Assembly: GCA_947561585.1 (NCBI GenBank)
Contig: CANNZV010000510.1
Location: forward strand, 186,001 to 250,000
DNA from: Caprella mutica
Taxonomy: Eukaryota; Arthropoda; Malacostraca; Amphipoda; Caprellidae
Direction of reading: 5' to 3'
DNA length: 64,000 nt
Shown: positions 38,501 through 48,899 of the stretch, piece after piece
Layout: each line of letters starts with the position of its first letter
Numbering within the stretch: position 1 is the stretch's first letter
Translations under genes and position numbers: made by a program
Notes under the pieces: model-generated
What the model was told of the DNA's origin: nothing
Seen by the model: the letters and a program-made list of their open reading frames with translations, nothing else
Databases searched by the model: none

Positions 38501-39216
38501 CGGTCAAAGTGAAAAATCTAGGCATTGGTATCGGTCAAAGTGAAAATCTAGGCATTGGTATCGGTCAAAGTGAAAAATCTAGGCATTGGTATCGGTCAAA
38601 GTGAAAAATCTAGGCATTGGTATCGGTCAAAGTGAAAAATCTAGGCATTGGTATCGGTCAAAGTGAAAAATCTAGGCATTGGTATCGGTCAAAGTGAAAA
38701 TCTAGGCATTGGTATCGGTCAAAGTGAAAAATCTAGGCATTGGTATCGGTCAAAGTGAAAAATCTAGGCATTGGTATCGGTCAAAGTGAAAATCTAGGCA
38801 TTGGTATCGGCACGGTATTGGTGAAAATTTGGGCATTATTCCATCCCTAATATTTATGTTACTTATTAGTGTGAAATCATCACAAAGGAAGAAAAGTATT
38901 GCATTAAATAAATGACTCACAAAGTAGTTATTTGTTAGTAGTATTAAAGGTCATTATACACTATCAAAAATTCACACAGAATTTTTCAAAATGGTGACTG
39001 TCGACTGACTCGTAAAGAATTAGTTACCTTGACGAGAGACTCCAATGTTCCATTATCCACAGAGTCTTCAAGGGAAAAAAAATCAAACTTCCTCCACTGC
39101 AACAAATAGAAAACAGGTTAATTTAAAATTGTTATTCATTTGAAAAAAAATTAGTAGTAATATAGTACATCCAGTGAACTTACCTGAAGAACAGAATGTC
39201 CCGTGCTACTAGTCAT
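27354..39216 (-). CDS. VPS11: VPS11, HOPS/CORVET core subunit with a C-terminal NPF tail
   Basis: Sixteen minus-strand coding exons, all GT/AG and phase-consistent: 39216-39184, 39096-39028, 37370-37188, 36915-36684, 36474-36233, 35641-35048, 33694-33419, 32933-32652, 32221-31392, 31089-30999, 30290-30110, 29589-29503, 28963-28895, 28502-28395, 28085-27928, 27800-27354 (TGA). Total 3882 bp, 1293 residues. VPS11 is the scaffold of the endolysosomal tethering complexes CORVET and HOPS. Landmarks matching the family: N-terminal QWRKFDFF, beta-propeller phrases (MAIGFVNGAV), KMEILFKKNQYDIAVGLAK, YIKTIPHLEPSYVIKK, HSSLLLNCYTRHKD. The RING-H2 domain CDACGKDL...FFCKHSFH/QCFEAY...CPVC is split between exons 9 and 10. 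Human VPS11 has about 941 residues; the extra length is mainly the tail (separate entry). The donor of exon 10 (GTAGCT) is weak. Confidence 0.93.
28703..28850. mobile_element. Foldback element in a VPS11 intron
   Basis: About 148 bp with arms starting AGGGTAAATTACGAATTATC and its near reverse complement. It is the same family as 20484-20687 but shorter in the centre. It lies between the exons at 28963-28895 and 28502-28395. Confidence 0.7.
32389..32567 (+). repeat. 19-bp satellite with a palindromic core in a VPS11 intron
   Basis: About eight tandem copies of ATTGTTATCGATAATTTAG. Each unit holds the 10-bp palindrome TTATCGATAA. The array sits in the 430-bp intron between the exons at 32933-32652 and 32221-31392. 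Confidence 0.85.
33902..34497. mobile_element. TTAA-flanked small transposon in a VPS11 intron
   Basis: TTAA lies on both sides (33898-33901 and 34498-34501). The ends GGGCACCGTTCCC and GGGGACGGTCCCC are near reverse complements. TTAA duplication with GGG ends fits Kolobok- or piggyBac-type non-autonomous elements. About 596 bp, no coding capacity. Confidence 0.55.
38136..38850. mobile_element. Terminal-inverted-repeat element carrying a 31-bp satellite, VPS11 intron 2
   Basis: The ends TTAGGGATGAG (about 38135) and CATCCCTAA (about 38842) are inverted and abut TA on both sides. The right half is a tandem array at about 38433-38811: about twelve copies of a 30-31-bp unit containing GGCATTGGTATCGGTCAAAG. 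Single-base A-run length changes alternate between units. The satellite seems to have grown inside the element, because the left arm contains one diverged TATCGGTA phrase of the same kind. Confidence 0.6.
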
Positions 39217-39607
39217 TGTGAAACTACGTAGCTACTTCATCAGATATCAGACAAAATCAATTTTTTTTAATTTGTTTCACTTTCTATAGAGATGGTTAGC
39301 TATAAATAAAAATAAATTTACAAAAATATCTAGTTAGCTATATAACAAGAGCCAGGTGTTCACCCAGGGGTGACTGATAACAAAACGCTATGAAACGACA
39401 GAAACGTAAACCAATAGAGATAGAACCCTCTACTTTTTGCCATTCTTTCAGAAAATATTTCAAGTTTATGTGGTAGTAAAATAAAATATGGCTATTTCAT
39501 TAGTGATTTAACTGTTAATTACAGATTTTCAACTTTTTTCACCTCTTAAAAGTTGCAAATATATTGGTGACATTGTGCATACTTTGAAAGTTGAAACATG
39601 GGTAACA

Positions 39608-40561
39608 TAGTCTGTAGTTGGTGCACAAAATCCCACTGACTTTTTAAAAAGCTGGAAAAATCCACCAACAACTTTAAATAATTTATAATTTGGCTGATCC
39701 AGATCCACCAACATCCAAACATAGGAATAAATAGCTAAAATTCCATCAACTTTGTCAGAATATTATTAACAAAGAAGGAAAAATTCCACCGACATGTCGA
39801 GGAATTTACCATGAAATACAGACGGTCTGGACATACAGACACATACTCTATAAGACTATACCATTACTCTGGGGAATAACTTCAAGTCTGCAAAGCGCGT
39901 CCATGTTGCCAAAGATCTTTGGAGACGTTTTATGAGGGAAAAATATCTTTGCAAGATCTTGGAGACCAGTCTGCAAAAGATGCATGAAGTTGTGAAGTTT
40001 ATCTGGCAACCTTTGAAGCCTTGAAATTAGTCTCCTGAATTATCTGGCGACAATTTTCTAATTAATTCTTATGTTTACACCAGATAATAAAGCATTTGTG
40101 ACAGTTATTTTGAGCCCTTTACCTGCAAATGGCGAGAAATATCTAATTTTCTCCTATGCTACAATGTTATTTTGGTCCTTTGGAGAGAAATCTGGTGATT
40201 TATGGAGAGATAAATTGCGAGTTTATGAGCCATACTATTTTACTTGGGCTACAATGTTATTTTGTAGAGAATTAATGATAATTTGATCATTTTGGAGAAA
40301 AATTTGCTTCTTTTTGGAGAGAGCTGGAGAGACAGATGGAGAGTTCAATTTCATGAGCCATACTATTTAACTTGATGTTTACATGTAATTAATGGCCAGT
40401 TTGTATTTGGAGCACTGAACTCCTATGACATTTTCAAAAATCTGAGAAATATCTGCCAACATTTTTATCAATTTGTCTAGTGAGTAGTGACTCTAGTCCT
40501 CCAACATTTTTCCAGTTTCCCCTCAAAAAATTAATGGTAATATAGGAATTAATAGCTATGT
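39608..40561. mobile_element. Left part of the CAGWCTG element patchwork
   Basis: A minus-oriented, degraded family A element spans 39608-39825 (left end TAGTCTGTAGTTGGTGCAC, right end ATACAGACGG). Pieces that begin AAGTCTGCAAAG (about 39885) and CCAGTCTGCAAAAGATGCAT (39967) belong to families sharing the ends of 51503-51739. A piece with ends CAGTTTGTATTTGG starts near 40396 and runs to the retrotransposon junction. Its last bases before the junction are the shared core ATAGGAATTAAT. No genes. Confidence 0.6.
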
Positions 40562-41060
40562 TGTACCAGTGCAGCTGGTCTGTCCTATGTTTATTGTCAA
40601 AACCTCTCCTGTTGCATAATAGACATGTGTACTAATTTTCACTTTATTACAGATATATATTCCGAAGGTATTGTAATTATTTAATGTTAATATTAAGTTT
40701 CCAACCTGTCTAACGCTGAAACTCACTTACCTCTCTCTGCTTGATTACCCTTCCTTAACCTGTAAGTTTTATTCATTTGCTTTGCTTTATTATCATTTGC
40801 TTTATTATTGATTTTATTTATTATTTGCTTTACTTTTTGTTTGTTTACTTTTCTTTTGCTTATGTAGTTATGCTATTTGTTTGCAGATAACTGCACTCTC
40901 TCACGCCTTCTTATTTATGCTCTACACTTCACCTTGTACCATCCTTTTGCCTGCAATAGAAAATAAGCTACTAATAATCTGTTCTTCAATATCCTTAATT
41001 TAAGTTAATGGTTTGGAACCACATACCTATATAATTCTGTTCGGCTACCCGCCCGCAACA
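40562..41060 (+). repeat. 5' LTR (499 bp)
   Basis: Begins TG and ends CA, and matches 48900-49398 along its whole length by eye. A T-rich stretch (about 40770-40865) precedes the 3' half. Confidence 0.93.
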
Positions 41061-41062
41061 AG

Positions 41063-41080
41063 TGGCATCTTCGACGGGAT
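41063..41080 (+). promoter_or_regulatory. Primer-binding site
   Basis: TGGCATCTTCGACGGGAT starts two bases after the LTR, opening with the TGG that pairs with the CCA end of a tRNA. Which tRNA is used cannot be settled from this sequence alone. Confidence 0.7.
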
Positions 41081-41098
41081 TGAAGTAAATAATAGATA

Positions 41099-42925
41099 AT
41101 GGTAGTTGAAAAGTCTCCCGTGAAGGGGAACGACAGACCTGATATGGCAAATCTAGATGAAGAGAGCTGCTCTGGAGCAAGAAGCAAGACTACAACACGG
41201 AGGCGTGAGCTGAGTGAAGAGGGGAATGACGGATCAACTGGAGGTGGTGCTATGTCTCTTTTGTCTAGAGCTGAATGGCCACCATTGGCATCTTCTTCAA
41301 AGCAGCTATCTGATGGCAAGCTTGGAGAGCTGCCACAGATTTTGGCAATTCAGAGCTTGCTTGCTCAGTTCAGTAACACTAGGGTCAGAGCTGATTTTGT
41401 AAATGGAAAGTTTAATGAAAGAGGAGATGCTGGCTATTTGGGTGCTTTGGATGAACTTCGTTGGCTTCTGTTTCCTCGATGGCAGGGAGTAAGCCTCGAT
41501 CAAATCAGTCCTTCATATGTGGATTCAGCTAAGCACATGGAAAACCTGTTATCAAAGAGAGGTGAAGTACCTTTTATCACAGTGGGATATGATGCCACAT
41601 TCTCTTACTCTCGCTGGTATGAGATACTTCTTAAATTGTCCGTGGACCGCTACTGGAAGGAAACCCCAATAGCCATGAGATGCACTCACTTTGCTGATGA
41701 GGGCAACAACAAAAGTACTGTGCCAAGTGTTAATGCTGGGATTAATGAGACCACTAAATCTCACAATGATGTCAAATTATCTAGTTTCTGTTCAAGCAGG
41801 AGTGAAGTTTTCTCAAATTCTAAGTTAGATGCTCGGAAAACTAGACTTAAACATAAGAAGTCAAAGAAACGTGTTGAAGAGATAATGCTATCATCAGATT
41901 CTTCATCAGACTCTGAAAGCTCTTCTTCAGTGACAGGAGATGCATCATCAAGTTCTTCACTGTCATCTGGAAGATATCATAAGGGGAGATCTAGAGAGAT
42001 AGTTACCCCTCCACCATTTGAGATGAAGGGAAAGACCTCTTTAAAGGACTACCTCACAGTATATGAAAGATACTTTTCTGGTAAATTTAGAGGCAACTCC
42101 TATGATATGTGCCAGCAATTGGAACAGTTCTTATCTGGAGAGCTGTTGAATGTCTACCAAATTCGGGGTGGCAGAAGAATGAGGTACCAGAAAATGAAAG
42201 GAATCTTGCTAGACTACTACAAAAAGCAACGAATTGGAGGAAAAAGCTACTGGAGGAAGGAATTCCTGAGAGCAACCCCTATGCAAGGAGAAAACTTGTC
42301 TCTTTTTGGAATGAAGCTACTGGAACTCTCTGAATCTGCTTTTCCCCAGTCATCACGTGAAAGAGCATTGCAGGTGCGACAACAGTTCTTGAGCAATATT
42401 CCCCAATTCATATCTGGCAAGATCCTAGATGCTGAAAGGACTCTTAAAGCCACCTCCAGGGGAAAAACGAAACGTATGAGTTTCTCTGCAGTGATGGAGA
42501 TGGCAGTTGATCTCCAAAATGATGTACCAAAAAGACACTCAGTCATGTGGTCAGATAGTGTCTCTAGATATGAGCCTGAGCCACGAAGTAGGACATATTC
42601 TGGAATTAAGCTACACGAGCAAGGTTCAGATCATGACGATCCATCAGGAGAATTTAGAAGGGCTCTCCAACCATCACAACAACATCAGCCCCAACGATCT
42701 GGATCTATTGGACCTCTTAATGCAATGGGTCGATACAGGGATCCTGAGTCTGATAACAGAGCCAGATTCTGTTCTCACTGTGGTAAGAAGAGTCACAATA
42801 AAAACAACTGCTGGAGAGCAAATAGTAACTGTTTGATTTGCGGATCAAATCACAGAATGCAGGAATGCCCTAGATACGACCCAACTTTCAGAAGTCGCTC
42901 AACATCAGGCAAGAAGTTAAACTGA
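41099..42925 (+). CDS. gag: Gag polyprotein of the gypsy element
   Basis: An intact 608-codon frame opens 38 bp after the LTR. Gag forms the particle and packages the RNA. Visible parts: a Ser-rich segment near residues 260-295, a central capsid-like helical region (LKDYLTVYERYFSGKFRGNS onward), and two zinc knuckles near the C-terminus. The first is canonical CX2CX4HX4C (CSHCGKKSHNKNNC, about residue 558). The second, CLICGSNHRMQEC (about 578), is one residue short between the second Cys and the His. The stop TGA directly follows a GTTAAAC heptamer, the likely frameshift site into pol. Confidence 0.9.
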   Translation: MVVEKSPVKGNDRPDMANLDEESCSGARSKTTTRRRELSEEGNDGSTGGGAMSLLSRAEWPPLASSSKQLSDGKLGELPQILAIQSLLAQFSNTRVRADFVNGKFNERGDAGYLGALDELRWLLFPRWQGVSLDQISPSYVDSAKHMENLLSKRGEVPFITVGYDATFSYSRWYEILLKLSVDRYWKETPIAMRCTHFADEGNNKSTVPSVNAGINETTKSHNDVKLSSFCSSRSEVFSNSKLDARKTRLKHKKSKKRVEEIMLSSDSSSDSESSSSVTGDASSSSSLSSGRYHKGRSREIVTPPPFEMKGKTSLKDYLTVYERYFSGKFRGNSYDMCQQLEQFLSGELLNVYQIRGGRRMRYQKMKGILLDYYKKQRIGGKSYWRKEFLRATPMQGENLSLFGMKLLELSESAFPQSSRERALQVRQQFLSNIPQFISGKILDAERTLKATSRGKTKRMSFSAVMEMAVDLQNDVPKRHSVMWSDSVSRYEPEPRSRTYSGIKLHEQGSDHDDPSGEFRRALQPSQQHQPQRSGSIGPLNAMGRYRDPESDNRARFCSHCGKKSHNKNNCWRANSNCLICGSNHRMQECPRYDPTFRSRSTSGKKLN

Positions 42926-42975
42926 AGTTTCTCAATTCTGAGGGAGAACAATTGAGAAATGTAAACAGACTCCCT
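42916..42975 (+). promoter_or_regulatory. Predicted -1 frameshift signal: slippery site plus pseudoknot
   Basis: GTTAAAC (42916-42922) is in gag register as G TTA AAC, immediately before the gag TGA. After a 5-nt spacer, TTTCTCAATT (42928-42937) pairs perfectly with AATTGAGAAA (42950-42959). Loop bases AGGGAG (42941-42946) pair perfectly with CTCCCT (42970-42975), giving an H-type pseudoknot. A -1 shift at this site enters the pol frame, which is open from 42874 on. GTTAAAC is a known slippery heptamer in nidoviruses. Confidence 0.75.
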
Positions 42976-45429
42976 AAACAAGATTTTTGTCAGCAGACAA
43001 GGATCTTCTACTCATCTACTGCAGGACTGATTCCTGAGAGTAAAAAGATGTCTGATTTCTTTTCTGCAGCTGGCAGTGGGTCTTCTTCTTTGTGCAGTGA
43101 GGGGAGTAGCAGTGATTGTTGCCATCAGGAGGAGGCTTCTACTGCAATTAGAAGGGAAGTAAACTCTATTGATGATTGCATTAATAACTTTCCTAAATAT
43201 GTAAATTTAGTAGGCCTTAATAAGGATCTATTCAATGTTAACGTTAAACTTAATGATAAAGTAGTGACTGCTGTCATTGATTCTGGGTCAGTGTGCTCTC
43301 TAATCTCGGAAGAATTAGCTATTAAAATGAACCTTACCATAACGAAAAGCTCTGTTGAACTAAAAGGGCTAGGAAATGTACCATTTAAAATTCTGGGTGC
43401 TTCTGAATGTACTTTATTTATTGGTGATATTAAAATGAATGACTTACATCTAATGATTTAACCTAGTAATACCAAGTCTAGTGGTGATATTTTCTTAGGT
43501 GTTGACTTTCTCAAAGGTAATAACATAGAATTAGCCATTAAAGATAAGATTATAGTAAAGCACTTTGATGATGATGGAAAGGTTGAACTATATGTTGATA
43601 ATTCTGGTATTGTTACTCAGACTCTTTATTGTGATATCAAATGTTATGCTGGTCAAGATATGTACATCGATAGGAATTCATCTAAATGTGTATCTGTTAA
43701 CTTTTGTGTTTCTATTCCAGACTCAACTCAAATGCTGTATTTCTGTGATGGTGATGTTGATGCTAAGTTGGCTGACAAGGTGAAGGGTCTCGATGGTGTC
43801 ATGGATTCAGTAACTAAGAGAATATTGCTTATTGCTAGAGAAAACTCATCTCATATTCACTCTGGTCAGATGGTGGGTAAGGTTTCCTCTGTAGCCGAGC
43901 TGCCAGACTGTGACGAGGAGGACCGTGAGCCAAATAATAATCCCCTATCACAAATAACTCTTCCTATGTTAAATGTTGAGCAGCAAACCAAAGTGTTTAG
44001 TATGCTGCAGAATGTAGATACGGTGTTTAGCCAGGGTGATCTTGACATAGGTCATGCTAACGTAACTGAGCACGTAATTAAACTCTCTAGTAATACTCCA
44101 ATTTACCAAAGACCTAGGCGTTTCCCTCCACCTGTAGCTATTGAGATCGAAAAACAGTGCCAGGAGTTACAGGCTTTGGATATTATTGAAGCGAGTGTCT
44201 CACCTTGGAATTCACCAATTGTGCCTATTATTAAGAAAGGGGGTGGGTTACGCATGTGTATAGATTATAGGAAACTTAATTTGTTGACAATTCCTGATAG
44301 ACACCCTGTACCCAATTTGGCTGATTCAATTTTCGGTTTACATGGCACTAAGTATTTTTCAAGGTTAGATTTGGTAAAGAGCTATTATCAGATCCCAATT
44401 GATGAATCAAGTCGGCAGTACACTGCATTTTCCACTTCGAAAAGCCATTGGCAATTTAAAAGATTGAGTTTTGGCATGAGAAATGCACCGTCGGCATTCC
44501 AACGTGAAATACAGGCAGTGCTAGGTGCATTCCCTTCGAACAAGGTCATTGCATATATTGATGACATCTTGATTATGAGTAGCTCATTTGAGGATCATCT
44601 CGATCTAGTGAATAAAGTCCTTCAGACATTGAAATCTTACAAAATTAAGATTCATGCAAATAAATGTGATTTCTTTAAGGACAAAGTTGAGTTCCTTGGA
44701 CATGTAATTAGTCAAACTGGCATCACAAAAACACCTGAGTATGTAAATAAAGTTGCTAATTACCCACGTCCCCAGACCAAGGGTGAATTGAGAGAGTTTT
44801 TGGGTTTTGTTAATTTTCAGCGCAAGTTCTTGCCAAATTGTTCAGTTATTCAGAGACCCTTATCTTGTCACACCAGCGGTAAAAAGAACAATAAATTAAT
44901 TTGGACCGAAGAAATGGTTGTAGCTTTCAATTCACTCAAATCCGAAATGCAGCAAGAGGTTGAGTTGGCGTACCCAGATTATTCTGATGAAGCTGATAAA
45001 ATAGAGCTCTGGGTCGATGCATCAAATGTAGGGTCTGGTGCTTACCTGGCACAAAAACAAGGTGAATCACACCGTGTAATAGGGTTCGCCTCAATGATGT
45101 TCTCTGGCCCTCAGCTAAACTATTCCACCCTTGAGAGAGAATTGTGTGCTTTGAGATGGGGTGTGAAGACTTTTCGTCCGTTTATTTATGGGATACCATT
45201 CATTCTTTATACTGATCACCAACCGCTGGTGCATTTGCATAACATGAAGATTGTATGTTCAAGATTAGCTAGAACTGTTGAAGAATTGGCTGATTATAAT
45301 TTTGAAATTAGATATGTGCCAGGTCATCTGAACTCTGCTGCTGATGCATTGTCCCGCATTAATGAAAAACCTATTGAATTTATGTATGAATATGATTCTT
45401 CATTACCTGTGGGTCTTGTTATTGATTCT

Positions 45430-45800
45430 AATTGTGTTCCAGGTGGTGGAGAGTCCATGATAGTGAGCCTCTTTAGATGTTTGTCAAGGCTTACTCATCA
45501 GAAACCTCTACCAGGAGCTGAACAGCAGTTGAGGGAACTCTTGGTGGACGAACTCATGAATAATCCGGATCGTTATAAGCTTAAATTGGACCGGACTGGC
45601 AGAAAGAATCTAAGACTGATGCGACTTGAAGGGCAACTTCCCTCATTTGATCTATTAATGGCTGCCAGTCGTTTGTATTCTGTTAAGATCAATGTTTATT
45701 TCTGGCCGAAAAGTCCTGTTATTTATCAGTTTGATGAGTACGATAGAGCCATACACCTTCAGTGTATCAGTGGCATTCACTTTAACCCGTTAATTGAATT
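45430..45800 (+). other. OTU-like domain in Pol, catalytic Cys replaced by Ser
   Basis: The order of motifs fits the OTU cysteine-protease fold: PGGGESMIVSLFRCLS (family pattern P-x-D-G-N-C-L-F-R-A-L), a helix LRELLVDELMNNPDRY, a FDLLMAASRLYSVKINVYFW strand-helix segment, and GIHFNPL, matching the H-Y-N active-site His (45778). The nucleophile position is Ser (45454-45456) and the preceding Asp is Gly. It is either inactive as a Cys protease or altered in mechanism. The assignment is by motif reading only. Confidence 0.6.
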
Positions 45801-45949
45801 AAATACATTCAGTCAGCCTGAGTTGCCAAGTTCCTCCATCAACACTGTTCAAGCTCCTGATATTTCGTATAAATGTAATGTTGATTATTTAGATAGTTTG
45901 GATTTAATTGAGGATGTTGATTTGTGTAGTACTTTTGATGAACGTTTTG

Positions 45950-46330
45950 AATATTGTCACCACGCTCTGTGTTCTCTCCCACAAGTTACTGTAACTCTTA
46001 ATAATAATAAGTTTTGTACCGTGCTAGACACTGGTGCTGAGATCAGCTTAATTAAAATGTCAACTTTGAATGCCATCAGAGAATCCCAATCTGTTACTGT
46101 TACCAACGAACGAATTTGTGAAATAATTGGATTCTCTGATCAACGTAAGACTATTGATAAAACTGTGGAGTTGACATTTAGCATGGGATCATTTACAATG
46201 CCTGTACCTTTCAAATTTGCTGTATGTGATGATTCTTGTTTTCCATTTTGTATATTAATTGGGTTGGATTTTATGTCTGAATTTGATTTGAAACTTAACC
46301 TCAGTAGTGGTTCTTTGTTTAGTGGCAAAG
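45950..46330 (+). other. Second retropepsin-like domain in Pol
   Basis: TVLDTGAEISLIK (catalytic D-T-G at 46027-46035) is followed about 75 residues later by ILIGLDFMSEF, the two signature elements of retroviral-type aspartic proteases. It lies between the OTU-like segment and the integrase, while the usual protease sits upstream of RT. This copy has no stop codon. Confidence 0.65.
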
Positions 46331-48420
46331 GTTTGGCAGGTCAATTGTTAGTTGATAGTTCTGATCTGTCAACACAGAGGGTTCTCATGGTCCAAACTTC
46401 CCTATCCACATCTCATGTCCTCAAGATGGACATTGTTAACAATGAGTTTCGATTCGAAATTAAAGGGTCGTCACCTACAATTAATGGATTGTCTTTGTCT
46501 AACGACATTAATTGTTTTAAGTCAATTCAGGTAAGATGTCCTGATTTAAAGATGCTTCGCAGATGTCTGTCAAATGATATTAACCATTCTGAGTGGCCTA
46601 GTCGTGTGAAGCAATTTGCCAAACATCATTCCAAACTGTCAATGGTTAATGATTTAATTGTCTACACAGATGAGGTTCCTTCTGTTGTTGTACCATTTAG
46701 TTTCTTTGTTGGAATTGCTCTGGTGTTACATAACGAATTCGCTCACATTGGTCGTGATAAACTGCTTAACCTGGTTAAAAATGTGTTTTGGCATCCTTCT
46801 AAATATAAAGTTTGTAGTGATGTTTGTGTGACTTGCACTAGTTGTCAGACTATGAAAGAATATTCGACGGTTGTTTCCCCTCCTACTATTAAGATTCAGT
46901 CCAGTTATCCTTTCGAAATTGTTGCTATGGATCTAATTTCTTTCCCTCGGACGTCACAAGGCTTCATTGGTTGTTTGATGGTAGTTGATCATTTCTCAAA
47001 GTGGGTTGCCGCTGTCCCAATTAGAGATAAGAAGTGTGCTACGGTTGTAAGGATGTTGAATTACTATGTTTTACCATTTTTACCTCGCATTCCTTCTAAT
47101 ATCCTTACAGATAATGGTCCTGAATTCTCTTCATTCGAGTTTGATGAATTTGCTGAGTGTCACTCGATCAAACACATATTGACCACACCTTACCAACCAA
47201 CTTCAAACGGTGCTGTAGAGAGGGTCAATAGAACCATTAAGAATCTGATACGAAGTATAACTGAATCGGGAAACTCCTGGAACGATTCATTGCCAAGGGC
47301 AGTTATTACATATAACAACACCCATCATGCAGAATTGGGAAGTTCCCCTGCTAATTTCTTATTACAAAAATCCCATGATTTAAATTGTAATCCAGTTCCT
47401 AATGCTCTTCAAGAGATGTGGCAAGAGGGTCACCCTAAATTCTCGCCTTTTAAATTGGGCCAACTTGTAAACGTAAAAACTCAACGAAGGGGATTTCTCA
47501 CCACTAATAAATTCCAAGCTAACTTTGAAGGTCCATACAAGATCATTAAGGTTAACAGTAATGGAGTCACCTACCAGGCCGAGTGTGTTTCATCTGGTGA
47601 CATTTCACGAGTTCATCATTCTAGGCTGAGACCATTCAGACAAATTCCTAAGTATATTGTTGATCATCCTTATTATTCTAAATACAATAATAATGATGAG
47701 ATGAATGTTAATGTTCCTAATGTTTTTCCAGTTAATGACGGGTTGTTAGATGGTGCTTTTGCTGTGGATTATTTTGGTGATTCTTCTAGTACAAGTTCTA
47801 GCTTCTCAGGTTTCTCCCAGAATGATGATTTTGATGATCGATTAGGGCCTGTAGATGTTTTTCCTGATGTTTCTGAAGTACGAAAGGAATGTCATGGCTG
47901 TGAATTAGAGGCTAGAAGGGAGATTTCTTTGGTTGATGAAAGTTTCGTAGATAGTGTACCTGAAGTAAATTCAATTGGTTCTGATGTAGAAGAGCACAGA
48001 TTGTCTTGTATAACTAAAAGTAGTAATCTAATTGACTGGACAGATTCTGATTTTCTAGCTAGTGATAGTGACTTTGAATTGCCATCTGTGAATTCTGATT
48101 ATATGCTTGATGAGAGTCATGAACAGATTGGTCACATTAAATCGGAGACTGATAACCTCCCAAATGAGGGGACTGGTGAGACTGATTGTTCTGGTGACTT
48201 TGACGGATTTGGTGTTGGTGACTTGTCGGTTGTAAGATCAGAAACAATTAGGAAGTTGTTAGCCACTAATCCAGATTACTATTCTCTCGTACCACAAGAT
48301 GGTTCCACTAGACAATTAAGGTCTATGGGTCCAATATTAGATATTCCAAACGTGCAAGATAGAACTTTAGAAAGAGCTGTAAGAAAAGCTCATAGGTATG
48401 GAGATTACGATACAACTTAG

Positions 48421-48885
48421 TATATTTTTGATTTAAAAAAAAAAAAACTATTTTTGCACATATGTTGTAAAACCTAAACCCTTCACATTTTATGTATTAA
48501 TAAACTACTATCCATTCCTATTTTTGTAATAAAATATTTTTTGTAAGGGTGGAGGGGAAGCATGTGAAGCTTTGTTCTTTTCACTTTTCATTTCACATAT
48601 TTTTGTATTTTATTATTTTCAATTTTTGTCATTTATTTTGTAGACATTTTCTTTGTGTTCTATTATGTTCATAATTTTTATTTGTTTCATCATGTATTAT
48701 TTTGTTTCATTTTGTAGCTGTGATTCTGTTCATTTAGTAATTGTGTTTCATTGTGTTTTCTTTTCTTGTGTTTATTTTTGTCTATATGATAATTTAGCTG
48801 AGTTTGTTTTCTATATTGAGTAGGTTATGTCAAGCAAGCAAGTGAGTGGATACGTACACATGTCAAATTTTAGCAATAGGAAGGT
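48421..48885 (+). other. Non-coding region between pol and the 3' LTR
   Basis: T-rich, with repeated TTTTGT/TTTCATT words. No open frame such as env is present. Confidence 0.6.
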
Positions 48886-48899
48886 TTGGTGGGGAGGCA
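48886..48899 (+). promoter_or_regulatory. Polypurine tract
   Basis: A purine-rich stretch, GGTTTGGTGGGGAGGCA, ends one base before the 3' LTR. This is the expected position of the plus-strand primer. Confidence 0.6.

Larger units (their letters stand above)
42922..48420 (+). pseudogene. pol: Pol polyprotein with OTU-like and two protease-like domains, one in-frame stop
   Basis: Entered by -1 frameshift. Order: retropepsin 1 (IDSG at 43276-43287, LGVDFL at 43495), split by TAA at 43459-43461; reverse transcriptase (CIDYRKLN; YIDD at 44554-44565); RNase H (first Asp 45016; TDHQPL; ADALSRI); OTU-like domain (about 45430-45800); retropepsin-like 2 (LDTGAEISLI with Asp at 46027; ILIGLDF to 46272); integrase with an HHCC zinc finger (about 46729-46848) and a DD35E triad (Asp 46930, Asp 47110, Glu 47218), followed by a GPYKII-type C-terminal fold; and an acidic, Ser-rich tail of about 240 residues with no known domain. 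Except for the single stop, about 1830 codons are open in one frame. Whether the stop is a mutation or read through is not known. Confidence 0.85.

Noticed and set aside
48421..48885. env-like gene in the retrotransposon
   Set aside because: Less than 500 bp of T-rich non-coding DNA separates pol from the LTR.
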